Part shown: piece by piece, positions 31,292 to 40,516 of the stretch
Layout: each line of letters begins with the position of its first letter
How positions within the stretch are numbered: the first letter of the stretch is position 1
From: Microbulbifer bruguierae
GTDB lineage: Bacteria; Pseudomonadota; Gammaproteobacteria; Pseudomonadales; Cellvibrionaceae
DNA: 64,000 nt
NCBI RefSeq assembly: GCF_029869925.1
Contig: NZ_CP118605.1
Span: 1,178,001 to 1,242,000, forward strand
Direction of reading: 5' to 3'
Program-made: the position numbers and the translations under genes
Notes under the pieces: model-generated
Told to the model about the DNA's origin: nothing
Databases searched by the model: none
What the model saw: only the letters and a program-made list of their open reading frames with translations

Positions 31292-32740
31292 TTACTTTTG
31301 CTTGTCTTCCATTTGAATCGGCACTTCCAGCGTCCCTTCATGCCCCTGATCGTCCTTCTGGGTCGACTGCTCGATGGGCGCGCGCCGCAATACCAGAAAA
31401 CCAGCGATGCCCGCGATCAGAGAGGCCAGCAGCACCCCAGCCTTGGCCTGGATCAGCATTTCCGGGTTACCGGCAAACGCCAGCTCCGAAATAAAAATCG
31501 ACATGGTAAAGCCGATCCCTCCCAACAGCGCGACACCGATGATGTGATGGAAGGTCGCCGACCTGGGTAAATCCCCAAGCCCCAGCTTCCAGCCAATCCA
31601 GGTCGCGCCCACGATTCCGATTAATTTCCCGATTACCAGACCACAGATCACACCCAACGTCAGCGGATTGAGCACCGCAGTCGGGTTAGTAAAACTGTCG
31701 ATGGGAATACCCGCATTGGCCAGGGCAAAAATCGGCACCACGATAAAGGCCACGGGTGTATGCAGACGGGTTTCCATACGCTGCAACGGGGACTGCACCA
31801 GGTGGACGCCTTTATCCAGCGCGGTCACCCGCGTCAGCAGAGCATCGTTGGCGATAATCTTGTCCCCGGGACGAAAGCATCGATCAAAGCTGCGAATAAT
31901 GTCCTTAACAAAGGTACTGAATGCCACAGGATCGTATTTGGGACGCGCAGGGATCGCCATCGCCGTAATCACGCCGGCGAGGGTTGCGTGCACACCGGTC
32001 CGGTAGAGTGCGTACCACAGCAATACCCCCACAAACAGGTAGCCGGCCAGGCGACGCACGCCGGCAAATTTCAGCAGCCACAACACCCCCACCAGGATAA
32101 CCGCAGCGATCAGCGCATTGGTGTTGACGCTCTCGGTGTACCAGATTGCAATCACCATAATCGCACCGAGGTCGTCGACGATGGCGAGCGCCACCAGAAA
32201 AGTCACCACCGCCCGCGGCACCCGGTTGCCGAGAATGGCGATACAGCCGACCGCAAAGGCGATATCTGTGGCCATGGGTATACCCCAGCCACGCTCCGAC
32301 GGCGTATCGCCATTGAAGAGGTAGAAAATCAGCGCGGGCACCACCATACCGCCAATCGCCGCCATCACCGGCAATACTGCCTGCTTCAGTTCTGCAAGCT
32401 CGCCGACGAGAAACTCCCGTTTCAACTCCAGCCCAACCAACAGGAAGAAGATGGCCATCAGACCGTCGTTGATCCAGTGATGGAAGCTCATGGAGAGCGA
32501 CCAGTCACCAAAATTGTAACTGACCGGCAGGTGCAGCAGGTGCTTGTAGGCCTCCTGCCATGGGGAGTTGGCAATCACCAGCGCGATAAGCGCACAGGCC
32601 ATAAGCAGCAGACCACTGCTGCTCTGGCGGTGAATAAACTCTTCAAATGGAGTGACGAGTCGACCCAACGCATTCTCCAAAGGCGCTTCAAATACGTTGC
32701 CCTTGCGAATTCTGAACTTGCTCAGAACATTCTTTGCCAT
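31292..32740 (-). CDS. nhaA: Na+/H+ antiporter NhaA
   Basis: 482-residue inner-membrane antiporter that exports Na+ in exchange for protons, useful in seawater. The ion-site residues are visible: ATDIAFAVG (Asp) and ALAIVDDLGA (Asp-Asp pair); FFLLVGLELKREF is also typical. It is about 90 residues longer than E. coli NhaA, with extra residues at the N-terminus (about 30) and a charged C-terminal tail. The ATG at 32740 follows a purine-rich GGGAGAGAG. Convergent with the cyd operon. Confidence 0.95.
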   Translation of the reverse strand: MAKNVLSKFRIRKGNVFEAPLENALGRLVTPFEEFIHRQSSSGLLLMACALIALVIANSPWQEAYKHLLHLPVSYNFGDWSLSMSFHHWINDGLMAIFFLLVGLELKREFLVGELAELKQAVLPVMAAIGGMVVPALIFYLFNGDTPSERGWGIPMATDIAFAVGCIAILGNRVPRAVVTFLVALAIVDDLGAIMVIAIWYTESVNTNALIAAVILVGVLWLLKFAGVRRLAGYLFVGVLLWYALYRTGVHATLAGVITAMAIPARPKYDPVAFSTFVKDIIRSFDRCFRPGDKIIANDALLTRVTALDKGVHLVQSPLQRMETRLHTPVAFIVVPIFALANAGIPIDSFTNPTAVLNPLTLGVICGLVIGKLIGIVGATWIGWKLGLGDLPRSATFHHIIGVALLGGIGFTMSIFISELAFAGNPEMLIQAKAGVLLASLIAGIAGFLVLRRAPIEQSTQKDDQGHEGTLEVPIQMEDKQK

Positions 32741-32956
32741 CTAATACTCTCTCCCTCTATTCACTCTGGCTATAACGACGGCAGATTGAACCCATTCCCT
32801 GTAATTTCAACACATTGCGACCGGCAAGCCACTACTGCAAACATCCCCCTGGAACTTCCCAGTACTTACGCCGGAAGGTAGCATGCACCCGCTTTCACCT
32901 GCCTGACAGCAAACTTCAACCGAAAAACTGCCAACCGAAAAACTATAGTGCCACAC

Positions 32957-33721
32957 ATGACCCGTCTCGACCTGTTGTTAGTCCAGCGGCAACTCGCCAG
33001 CTCCCGCACCCACGCCCGCAAGCTTATCGACGCCGGCAGGGTAATGCAGTCCGACGGGCACAGCTGGCGACCGGCGACCAAGGCCAGCCAGTCACTCAGC
33101 GAAGACATCCAGCTTAAAGTGGAGCCTCTGCCCGAAGACCAGTACGTCTCGCGCGCCGGACTCAAACTGGCGGGGATTCTCGACCACACCGGCCTCAACC
33201 CCAGGGGCTGGCATGCGCTGGACGTGGGCTGCTCCACAGGGGGCTTCAGCGACTGCTTGTTACAGCGTGGCGCGGAACAGGTGGTGGGTGTAGATGTCGG
33301 GCGCGACCAATTGGCAGAGCCTCTGCGTGCACACCCGCGCATGCATTTATTTGAGGGGATCAACGCCCGCTACCTGACCGCCGACCAGTTGTCCCCTTTT
33401 GCCGACGGTGGGTTTGACGCAGTGGTGATGGACGTATCGTTCATTTCCCAGACGCTGATACTACCGCAGCTGCCTCCCCTGCTGAAAAGTGGCGGCCACC
33501 TGCTCAGCCTTGTCAAACCGCAGTTTGAAGTGGGCCCTGAAAATATCGGCAAGGGCGGATTGGTGCGCGACCCGGCTCTGTATCAGGGTGTTCAGGAAAA
33601 GATATACGCGCTTTGTGAAGACCTGGGCCTCGAGATAAAAGACTATATCGAAAGCCCGATCAAAGGCGGTGATGGCAACCGGGAATTCCTGCTATGGGCC
33701 CGGAAGCCGACAACCCCGTAA
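32957..33721 (+). CDS. tlyA: TlyA-family rRNA methyltransferase / hemolysin-like protein
   Basis: About 254 residues. An N-terminal S4 RNA-binding domain (RLDLLLVQRQLASSRTHARK) is followed by an FtsJ-like SAM methyltransferase fold (LDVGCSTGGFSDCLLQRGA as the SAM loop, VVMDVSFISQT, LVKPQFEVGPE). TlyA proteins 2'-O-methylate 16S/23S rRNA in mycobacteria; in gammaproteobacteria the exact target is less certain. I use ATG 32957 instead of an in-frame GTG at 32948; neither has a good ribosome site. Confidence 0.88.
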   Translation: MTRLDLLLVQRQLASSRTHARKLIDAGRVMQSDGHSWRPATKASQSLSEDIQLKVEPLPEDQYVSRAGLKLAGILDHTGLNPRGWHALDVGCSTGGFSDCLLQRGAEQVVGVDVGRDQLAEPLRAHPRMHLFEGINARYLTADQLSPFADGGFDAVVMDVSFISQTLILPQLPPLLKSGGHLLSLVKPQFEVGPENIGKGGLVRDPALYQGVQEKIYALCEDLGLEIKDYIESPIKGGDGNREFLLWARKPTTP

Positions 33722-33742
33722 CCGCTCTGGGGGTATAGAGGA

Positions 33743-33973
33743 TCAGGGAAGAATTTTTTCCAGCTTGGCTTTGAACCCGGTTTTCGCCACTTCCGTGGGA
33801 GAGGTACGGCGGAACGGGCGAAGAACGAGATTACCCTGGCAATTCGGGCAGACCTGATTGAGTTCTTCGACGCACGTCGGACAAAATGTGCATTCAAACG
33901 AACAGATATAGGCGTGGTCGGAAAGGCCTAGTCTGGCACTGCACCGCTCACAGGAAACTTTCATCTTGAGCAT
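33743..33973 (-). CDS. DUF1272 zinc-ribbon protein
   Basis: 76 residues. Four CxxC-like pairs (CERC, CSFECTFCPTC, CPNC) make a small zinc-binding protein of the DUF1272 family, cytosolic and uncharacterised. AGGAG 6 nt before the ATG at 33973 supports this start over a later Met. Convergent with tlyA. Confidence 0.85.
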   Translation of the reverse strand: MLKMKVSCERCSARLGLSDHAYICSFECTFCPTCVEELNQVCPNCQGNLVLRPFRRTSPTEVAKTGFKAKLEKILP

Positions 33974-34139
33974 ACTGATCTCCTACTCCTGCTCATTGCT
34001 TCCAGGAAGTATCGGCTTCGGCGTCACACCGCCCTGATGGCCGTATTTCCGAAAAAAGCGGATACCGGCGGCTTATTGCATACTGCCAACGCCGGTGCCG
34101 TTCACTTGTCAGAGACCGTTGCAACGATTGCAGCAGCCT

Positions 34140-34484
34140 CTAGTCTGCATCCAACTGCTTGTCAGTGCGCGCCGCCATAATAAAATCATTCTTGTGCAGA
34201 CCGCCTGCCTCGTGACTCCACCAGGTAACCGTTACCTTGCCCCATTCGGTCAACAGCGCCGGATGATGGCCTACCTCTTCCGCTATCTCGCCTACGCGGT
34301 TGGTAAACGCTAACGCCTGCTTGAAGTTGCGAAACTTGAACACACGCTCCAGTTGCATCACACCGTCACGGGCAATCGGGGTCCAGTCCGGTATTTCCCG
34401 GAGCAGTTCAGCAAGTTCATCATCGGACACCAGTGGCGCATCGGCTCTGCAGGCCTCACAGGCCTGTGCTGCGAGTTCGGTCAT
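34140..34484 (-). CDS. phhB: Pterin-4a-carbinolamine dehydratase
   Basis: 114-residue enzyme that dehydrates 4a-hydroxytetrahydropterin to recycle the cofactor of aromatic hydroxylases. The core motif E-V-G-H-H-P (with [20 protein letters not shown] after it) holds the catalytic histidines. AAGGAG 6 nt upstream fixes the ATG at 34484. No phenylalanine hydroxylase gene lies beside it in the window. Confidence 0.92.
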   Translation of the reverse strand: MTELAAQACEACRADAPLVSDDELAELLREIPDWTPIARDGVMQLERVFKFRNFKQALAFTNRVGEIAEEVGHHPALLTEWGKVTVTWWSHEAGGLHKNDFIMAARTDKQLDAD

Positions 34485-34692
34485 ACCTGACTCCTTTATT
34501 GCGGGAAGAATACTAAGTTGAAAGAGATGAATCCCGGCACTCGGCCACAAATTCGTTTTTTGCCACTTTAGCCGCCCACCAGATGTGAAACAAGGCGACC
34601 TGGATCACACAAAATAAATGCCGGATCGGAGGATAACTATAAGAGGACTGTGCTAATTTTTGGGCTGATTGCGAGAAAAATTCGAGAAACCA

Positions 34693-36555
34693 ATGAAATA
34701 CCTGATAACTGCCCTGGCACTGATCAGTACACTTTGCGGCTGCAGTGAAAAAGACGTGCGCACGGAAAAATCTGCGGCAGTAGAAACTTCCAGTGCCAGC
34801 GATGCGCCTACCGCTTCCGCAAACACAACGGATGCATCTCCCCACAGAGGCAAGGACACCAAAACACAACAGACGTTCGAGAGCCTCAGCAACCAGATGG
34901 TCGAGCGCATGTGGCACCTGTTTCCGTCCTGGGCTATAGAGAACGGGTATTATCAGGTCGCAGAGTTACTGGAAATCCCGGACGCCCATTATCGCAAGAA
35001 AGTTCTCAGTTTTGCCCGTGACTACCGCAATCGATTTGCGCGCCTACACCCGCAAAAAATGGATTCCGGTGCGCGCTCAGACCTGGCCCTCATCAACAAC
35101 TTCCTGGATAAAACCATCTGGGATCTCACCGAGTTCAAATCTTACGAATGGAACCCGGCGAATTACAACGTCTCCCAGGGTTTTGCCCTGATCCTCAACA
35201 CTGACTACGCGCCGCTGGAAGAGCGGCTTCGCACCTTCAACAACCGTATGCAATCGATTCCTGCGTACTATTCTGCCGCGGAAAAATCCCTACAGAATCC
35301 GCCAGCACCGCAGCTGATGCTCGCAATCCAGCAGAACGAAGGGGCCCTGTCCGTATTCGGCGAGGAACTGGAAACCAAAGTGCAGAACAGCGGTCTTTCC
35401 GACAACGAAAAACAACTGTTCCAGGACAGGCTTGAAGCCAGCCGCAAAGCCATTCAGGAATATGTGGCCTACCTGCAGACACTGCACGCCACCATGGAAA
35501 AAGCAGACAGCTTCCGCAACTTCCGGATTGGCGAAAAACAGTACGAAGAGAAATTCGCGTACGACATCCAGATCGGCATGAGCGGCCGGGAGCTCTATGA
35601 GCGGGCACTGAGGGAGAAGGACCGCCTGCACCTGAAAATGGACGAGCTGGCAGATCAGCTCTGGCCCAAATATTTTCCCGGCGAATCACGCCCGAAAGAT
35701 ATCCTGGAAAAAATAGCCCGTGTACTGGACAAACTGTCGGAACACCATGCCAGCAGAGAGAACTTTAAGGCCTCTGTAGAAGCGCAAATTCCGGAACTGG
35801 TGGCCTTCGTCAACGAAAAAGACCTGCTGACCCTGGACCCGGACAAGCCGCTGGTAGTCCGCACCACTCCACCATATTTGCGAGGCTTTGCGGTGGCATC
35901 CATCAATGCACCGGGGCCCTACGACAAAAGTGCCAACACCTACTACAACGTGATGCCACTGGATGGCCTCACCGACGAACGTGCAGAGAGCTTCCTGCGC
36001 GAATACAACACCTACCTGATGCAGATCCTCAACATCCACGAGGCGATCCCCGGTCACTACACCCAGCTGGTCTACGCCAATAAATCCCCCAGTCTCATCA
36101 AGACGATTCTCGGGAATGGCGCCATGATCGAAGGATGGGCGGTGTATGCAGAGCGCATGATGCTGGAGGCCGGCTACGGGAATTTTTCACCGGAACTTTG
36201 GATGATGTATTACAAATGGAACCTGCGCACGGTGATCAATACCCTGCTTGATTACTCGATCCAGGTGAAGGGCATGCAAGAACCCGCAGCCATGTACCTG
36301 CTGATGGACCAGGGTTTTCAGCAGAAGACAGAAGCGCTGGGGAAATGGCGCCGCGCCACGTTGAGTCAGGTACAGCTCACCAGTTATTTTGCCGGCTATA
36401 TGGACATCATTGAGCTAAGGGATGAAATCAAGAAAAAACTGGGCGACCAGTTTGACCTCAAGCAGTTTCACGAGAAGTTTCTTAGCTTCGGCAATGCCCC
36501 GGTGCCGGTGATTCGGAAATTGATGCTGGCGGAAATAGAGACTAAAGGCCGATAA
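34693..36555 (+). CDS. DUF885 lipoprotein, putative metallopeptidase (copy 1)
   Basis: About 620 residues. The leader ends in STLCGC (lipidated Cys17). The DUF885 domain is a gluzincin-like helical fold: HEAIPGH (His449, Glu450, His455) is the zinc motif and GWAVYAERMMLEAGYG carries the downstream Glu. Relatives are carboxypeptidase-like, but substrates are unknown. The ATG at 34693 has only a weak GAG upstream. A second DUF885 lipoprotein lies at 44260-46164, on the other side of the cassette island; the two are divergent in sequence, so not a recent duplication. The gene end is 17 bp from the last small cassette ORF. Confidence 0.88.
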   Translation: MKYLITALALISTLCGCSEKDVRTEKSAAVETSSASDAPTASANTTDASPHRGKDTKTQQTFESLSNQMVERMWHLFPSWAIENGYYQVAELLEIPDAHYRKKVLSFARDYRNRFARLHPQKMDSGARSDLALINNFLDKTIWDLTEFKSYEWNPANYNVSQGFALILNTDYAPLEERLRTFNNRMQSIPAYYSAAEKSLQNPPAPQLMLAIQQNEGALSVFGEELETKVQNSGLSDNEKQLFQDRLEASRKAIQEYVAYLQTLHATMEKADSFRNFRIGEKQYEEKFAYDIQIGMSGRELYERALREKDRLHLKMDELADQLWPKYFPGESRPKDILEKIARVLDKLSEHHASRENFKASVEAQIPELVAFVNEKDLLTLDPDKPLVVRTTPPYLRGFAVASINAPGPYDKSANTYYNVMPLDGLTDERAESFLREYNTYLMQILNIHEAIPGHYTQLVYANKSPSLIKTILGNGAMIEGWAVYAERMMLEAGYGNFSPELWMMYYKWNLRTVINTLLDYSIQVKGMQEPAAMYLLMDQGFQQKTEALGKWRRATLSQVQLTSYFAGYMDIIELRDEIKKKLGDQFDLKQFHEKFLSFGNAPVPVIRKLMLAEIETKGR

Positions 36556-36572
36556 CCGTTTCCGAACCCTAG

Positions 36573-36707
36573 TCAGGTGGCCAAATTGAGTGTGCCACTA
36601 CAACCCGCATCTTTATATGCTTTAGGGCAGCGTTCTTTTAGCTTTAGAACTACGATCGTGCTAATAGTCCAAGACACTATCACCAACACAAAGAAAATTA
36701 ACCACAT
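36573..36707 (-). CDS. Tiny single-helix membrane protein in cassette array
   Basis: 44-residue ORF: one transmembrane helix (MWLIFFVLVIVSWTISTIVV) and a Cys-containing basic tail. GAGG lies directly before the ATG at 36707, just after an attC-like site, the position expected of a cassette gene. No family recognised, and short enough that it could be spurious. It abuts the convergent DUF885 gene, marking the end of the array. Confidence 0.45.
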   Translation of the reverse strand: MWLIFFVLVIVSWTISTIVVLKLKERCPKAYKDAGCSGTLNLAT

Positions 36708-36723
36708 CCTCGAATTCCGTTTT

Positions 36724-36781
36724 CGTATGACGCTGCGCTCAAAGCAAAAAGTCAGCTCTCGGCCTGCAGCGCTTGTTATGG
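36724..36781 (-). repeat. attC-like cassette recombination site (site E)
   Basis: On the minus strand, directly over the stop of the lipoprotein gene, CCATAACAAGCGCTGCAG opens the site and GCGCAGCG closes it, forming an imperfect hairpin. The outer box is degenerate (GTCATAC instead of GTTRRRY). Confidence 0.6.
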
Positions 36782-37150
36782 CCTGCTCTGCCGTTGTGGT
36801 ACAGAGTACGCGACACCCCGACATTCCAAGTATTGAGTACACATTCCACTTACTGCGTTTCCACATACCTCTAGGACAACTCCGTTACCACCTAAACTGT
36901 GCGTTTTGACTTTTAGATCATTCACCAAAGCACGCTTACTTGGTTTTGGTTGATCTAGGCGCTCTTGGCAGTAAGAAGCCTCGACAATACCTAGGGTTAT
37001 GGCATCGTACCTTGAGATCTCCGCCGGAGAGAATTCTTCTACGATTATCGTCTTTACTTTATTTTTTGTGTATGGCCCTAGATTGGCATTAAAGGTAATA
37101 CCACTACATGCAGATACGAGTGCGGTAACAATTATTATAAATATCTTCAT
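36776..37150 (-). CDS. RcsF-like small lipoprotein in cassette array
   Basis: 124 residues with the lipobox VSAC (Cys15). The second half (LGGNGVVLEVCG, then CTQYLECRGVAYSV) carries the Gly-x-Asn-Gly and spaced cysteines seen in RcsF, the outer-membrane sensor lipoprotein of the Rcs envelope-stress system. The likeness is by eye and limited to this half. It sits between attC-like sites D and E, as a mobile cassette gene would. Base composition is visibly more AT-rich than core genes around it. Only a weak ribosome site. Confidence 0.65.
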   Translation of the reverse strand: MKIFIIIVTALVSACSGITFNANLGPYTKNKVKTIIVEEFSPAEISRYDAITLGIVEASYCQERLDQPKPSKRALVNDLKVKTHSLGGNGVVLEVCGNAVSGMCTQYLECRGVAYSVPQRQSRP

Positions 37151-37166
37151 AGTTTCTAACTCGGCT

Positions 37167-37231
37167 CGCTAACGCCGCTGCAACCGGCGCAGCTTTTCTG
37201 CGTCCGGCGCCGAAGGCGCGAAGTTGATAAC
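37167..37231 (-). repeat. attC-like cassette recombination site (site D)
   Basis: A GC-rich imperfect palindrome between two AT-rich minus-strand genes: CAAC/GTTG outer arms, CCGG/CCGG and GCGCAG/CTGCGT inner arms. GCGTTAGCG on the minus strand serves as the right box and TTATCAAC as a degenerate left box. Confidence 0.6.
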
Positions 37232-37286
37232 CTCGTCACGTATTTTCATAGCTCTTTAGTGCTTTGTAATCTTTGCTTGATGAGGG

Positions 37287-37702
37287 CTAAAGAATGACTC
37301 TATAAATATCATCTGCGTCTTCCCATTCCTCGGTTAATGAATCAAGCCCTTTAGCTAGAGATAGTACTGCATACTCGCCTGGTGATATTTCAATCTTTGC
37401 GCATCAGGTAGAAAATCTGTGCAACAGAATACTACGCACCTACCAGACTTAATAGTGACGTGCCCCTTAGAAGCATGATCCCACTCTTCGAGATCGACAT
37501 ATGGTTCACTATCGCGGATTTCTACCTCAACTGGCACATCAACATTACGGAATGTCCCAATTGCAAGAGTATTTGGTAGCGCACCTAATTTTAGATCAAG
37601 TGCCTCTTCAGTCCATACTTCAGAAATATCGTCATCTGCCTCAGTATCCATGAGGTAAACCTGAAAGTAGTCTGCGAATAATTCAAACTTATAATTCTTC
37701 AT
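37287..37702 (-). pseudogene. Cassette gene of unknown function broken by a frameshift
   Basis: The frame from ATG 37702 runs 115 residues to a stop at 37355. Near 37395-37412 a neighbouring frame takes over with clearly protein-like sequence (IEISPGEYAVLSLAKGLD, then TEEWEDADDIYRVIL) and stops at 37287. Joined with one base shift, the two give an acidic protein of about 137 residues, which is more plausible than the abrupt tail of the first frame. No family recognised. It may be a true pseudogene, a programmed shift or a base-call error. It lies between attC-like sites C and D. Confidence 0.65.
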
Positions 37703-37717
37703 CGATGCTTCCGTGAC

Positions 37718-37775
37718 ACGTAACGCCCCGCGGAGGCCCGGAGGGCCGCAGCATCAATGCCCGTGATTGTTAAGT
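37718..37775 (-). repeat. attC-like cassette recombination site (site C)
   Basis: On the minus strand ACTTAAC, an exact RYYYAAC box, opens the site just after a gene stop, and GCGTTACGT closes it. Between them GCGGCCC/GGGCC and CCGCGGGG arms form a hairpin. The next gene starts 16 bp further on. Best-defined left box in the array. Confidence 0.7.
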
Positions 37776-37780
37776 GGGGG

Positions 37781-38032
37781 CTAGCACCCGCCATCTCCCC
37801 CACCTCCGCAGTCACCGCCACCGCCATGACCACCGGCATCTCCCCCAAAATATGCTCCGCCATTGGTTCGCTGATTCACACCAAATTTAACAATGAACCA
37901 AAGAATACTAGATATGAGAAAGCCGCCAAAAACGATAGGTGCAAGGACTGAATTGAGTGAATCTTCAGAAGAAAGCTCAATAAATTGCCAAGAGCCAAGA
38001 AGGCCGGCCAGATTAAATATAAATGACTTCAT
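37781..38032 (-). CDS. Small membrane protein with Gly/Cys-rich tail (cassette gene)
   Basis: 83 residues: two hydrophobic segments (IFNLAGLLGSWQF and LAPIVFGGFLISSILWFIVKFG), then a tail of Gly, Asp, His and Cys (GGHGGGGDCGGGGDGGC). AAAGGAG 5 nt before the ATG at 38032 sets the start, immediately after the attC box GTTAAGT, typical cassette geometry. Such tails could bind metal, but no family is recognised. Confidence 0.7.
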   Translation of the reverse strand: MKSFIFNLAGLLGSWQFIELSSEDSLNSVLAPIVFGGFLISSILWFIVKFGVNQRTNGGAYFGGDAGGHGGGGDCGGGGDGGC

Positions 38033-38048
38033 CGGTACTCCTTTACTC

Positions 38049-38166
38049 ACTTAACGCCGCGCTCAGCCGCGGCCAACCTTGTGCGCTTTATGCGCGAAAA
38101 TAGGAGCGAAGCGACCGCGCATAAAGTGCACAAAGTTGGCCGTCGCTCTACAGCGCCTTGTATGGC
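38049..38166 (-). repeat. attC-like site (site B), larger fragment left by IS insertion
   Basis: A long imperfect palindrome: the arms read CGGCCAACCTTGTGCGCTTT and AAAGTGCACAAAGTTGGCCG around a central loop. On the minus strand the right box is GTTAAGT, an exact GTTRRRY match at 38049-38055. The left box is missing here; its remnant GTATAAC lies at 39329-39335 on the far side of the IS110 element, so the site appears to have been split. Confidence 0.75.
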
Positions 38167-38184
38167 CTAATTCCCCAAATATTC

Positions 38185-39299
<1,115 letters not shown>

Positions 39300-39325
39300 A
39301 TTTGGGGAGGTTGATACCACAGTCG

Positions 39326-39335
39326 CTTGTTATAC
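39326..39335 (-). repeat. attC site B, small left-box fragment
   Basis: Minus-strand GTATAACAAG overlaps the stop codon of the upstream cassette gene and is the missing left box of the fragment at 38049-38166. Confidence 0.6.
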
Positions 39336-39710
39336 GCGACCTCGTTGCTCCCTCATTCTAAATTCATGACCCAAGAAGGAGGTTAGCCCAACTGAAATAA
39401 AAAGTAGTGGGAATAGAGCAAGAGCAAGTGGCGGCAGGATAATTAGCGATACCAGCCCTATCGGAACACTCGAAAATAAATAGAATACTATCCAGGATTT
39501 TTCCCGTGGGGCCACTATATATCCGCCAAAGAACATAACCACCATAGTAATAAATGACGGGATAACTAGCTGGTGTACCCATTGGCTTTTGGGAGTAACG
39601 TCCATCATTCCAGAGGTAAGACTAACTGCTTGAAAAGCACCACCTAGGAGAGCAACGATACAAAACACTACATATATCACAATTGCCAATCTACCTTGAT
39701 TCTCAGACAA
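39330..39710 (-). CDS. Four-helix membrane protein (cassette gene)
   Basis: 126 residues with about four hydrophobic segments: IVIYVVFCIVALLGGAF, VIPSFITMVVMFFGGYIV, IVFYLFSSVPIGLVSLIILP and LALALFPLLFISVGL, ending in a basic tail. The start is TTG at 39710 with AAGGA about 9 nt upstream; no ATG is available there. Its stop codon sits within the left box of split attC site B. No family recognised. AT-rich, as other cassette genes here. Confidence 0.65.
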   Translation of the reverse strand: MSENQGRLAIVIYVVFCIVALLGGAFQAVSLTSGMMDVTPKSQWVHQLVIPSFITMVVMFFGGYIVAPREKSWIVFYLFSSVPIGLVSLIILPPLALALFPLLFISVGLTSFLGHEFRMREQRGRV

Positions 39711-39735
39711 TTTTAAAATTCCTTGCTGTCGATCC

Positions 39736-39831
39736 GCTTACAACACCAACGCAAAACGCGCACAAGGTAAGCTGTCCCGCGGAGGGCCGCAGGCCCGGAG
39801 CAAATTGCCCGGCCTTGTATGGTTGTTATGC
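39736..39831 (-). repeat. attC-like cassette recombination site (site A)
   Basis: On the minus strand GCATAACAACC opens the site over the preceding gene's stop, CATACAAGG pairs with CCTTGTGCG, inner arms CCGGGCC/GGCCC form a GC-rich hairpin, and GGTGTTGTAAGC closes it as an imperfect inverted copy of the opening. About 96 bp. Confidence 0.65.
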
Positions 39832-40128
39832 ATTATGACGAAGTACGGCGCCCAAAATAAGCACAGAAGTAACTGTGCACCAAAAAATTGGAGACTGAAA
39901 GAATACTATTGGATTTGCACGGCCGAAATTTTCTTTATTTTTTAATACATAAATTTTTGAAGCATAGCTGGCAACATAAACTATGATTGCCATTACAAAA
40001 CATGTGATTAGGACTAATTTTGTATCGGACTCACGCCCCAGAAAACCATTAGTCAGAACCTCAAGGATTCCTACTGCGAACGGGATTATCGCATAGTTTA
40101 GAGATTCTTTAGCTGTCTTTATATCCAT
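39826..40128 (-). CDS. Three-helix membrane protein (cassette gene)
   Basis: 100 residues with about three transmembrane segments (YAIIPFAVGILEVLTNGF, LVLITCFVMAIIVYVASY, IFWCTVTSVLILGAVL). Preceded on the minus strand by GTTATGC (40155-40161), which could be the box of the previous cassette or of an attachment site. No clear ribosome site and no family recognised. First gene of the array as seen here. Confidence 0.6.
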   Translation of the reverse strand: MDIKTAKESLNYAIIPFAVGILEVLTNGFLGRESDTKLVLITCFVMAIIVYVASYASKIYVLKNKENFGRANPIVFFQSPIFWCTVTSVLILGAVLRHNA

Positions 40129-40456
40129 GCTTAGACTTGCTCAATTGTAAAGATGCATAACAGTTTATTCAAAAGCCTATGGCCTTATATCTCCTTCCCC
40201 ACCATTTACTGGCGCATTTTAGAACCGCCAAAAATCCACCAATAAAATCAACGGGTTATGGTTAGCACAGTTTATTCTTCCGGAAACATATAGACACAGT
40301 CTTATTTATATCGGCTCGCCAATGGCTATTGAGCATATTTTGAAGCTCTTGAAAGTCAATGACTTACGGAAGGTCTTCCGGAATTAGGAGCCGTGGCATT
40401 ATATTTCCGGCGTCGACACTAGCACTGTCTCCAGAAGTGCAGCTGAAACTGTAAGA
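40129..40456. other. Gene-free stretch at the head of the cassette array
   Basis: About 330 bp, AT-rich, no coding frame and no integrase remnant that I can see. GTTATGC on the minus strand at 40155-40161 is a possible recombination box. It may include a former attI region or a degenerate attC, but no paired hairpin is evident. Confidence 0.4.
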
Positions 40457-40495
40457 TAAAAAAAGGCCGGTTCCCAAGCGGGAACCGGCCTTTTT
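40457..40495 (-). terminator. Intrinsic terminator of the fumarase gene
   Basis: 11-bp perfect stem GGCCGGTTCCC / GGGAACCGGCC with AAGC loop, A-run before and T-run after, 22 bp beyond the fumarase stop. Works on both strands, so it also shields the cassette array. Confidence 0.92.
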
Positions 40496-40516
40496 AAGGT
40501 TCGCAGAGATTCGGGC

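Noticed and set aside
36577..36909. 110-codon plus-strand frame
   Set aside because: Runs across an attC-like site and opposite two minus-strand genes; no domain.
40129..40456. Integron integrase or attI at the head of the array
   Set aside because: No tyrosine-recombinase motif in any frame and no paired hairpin, so only a gene-free stretch is recorded.
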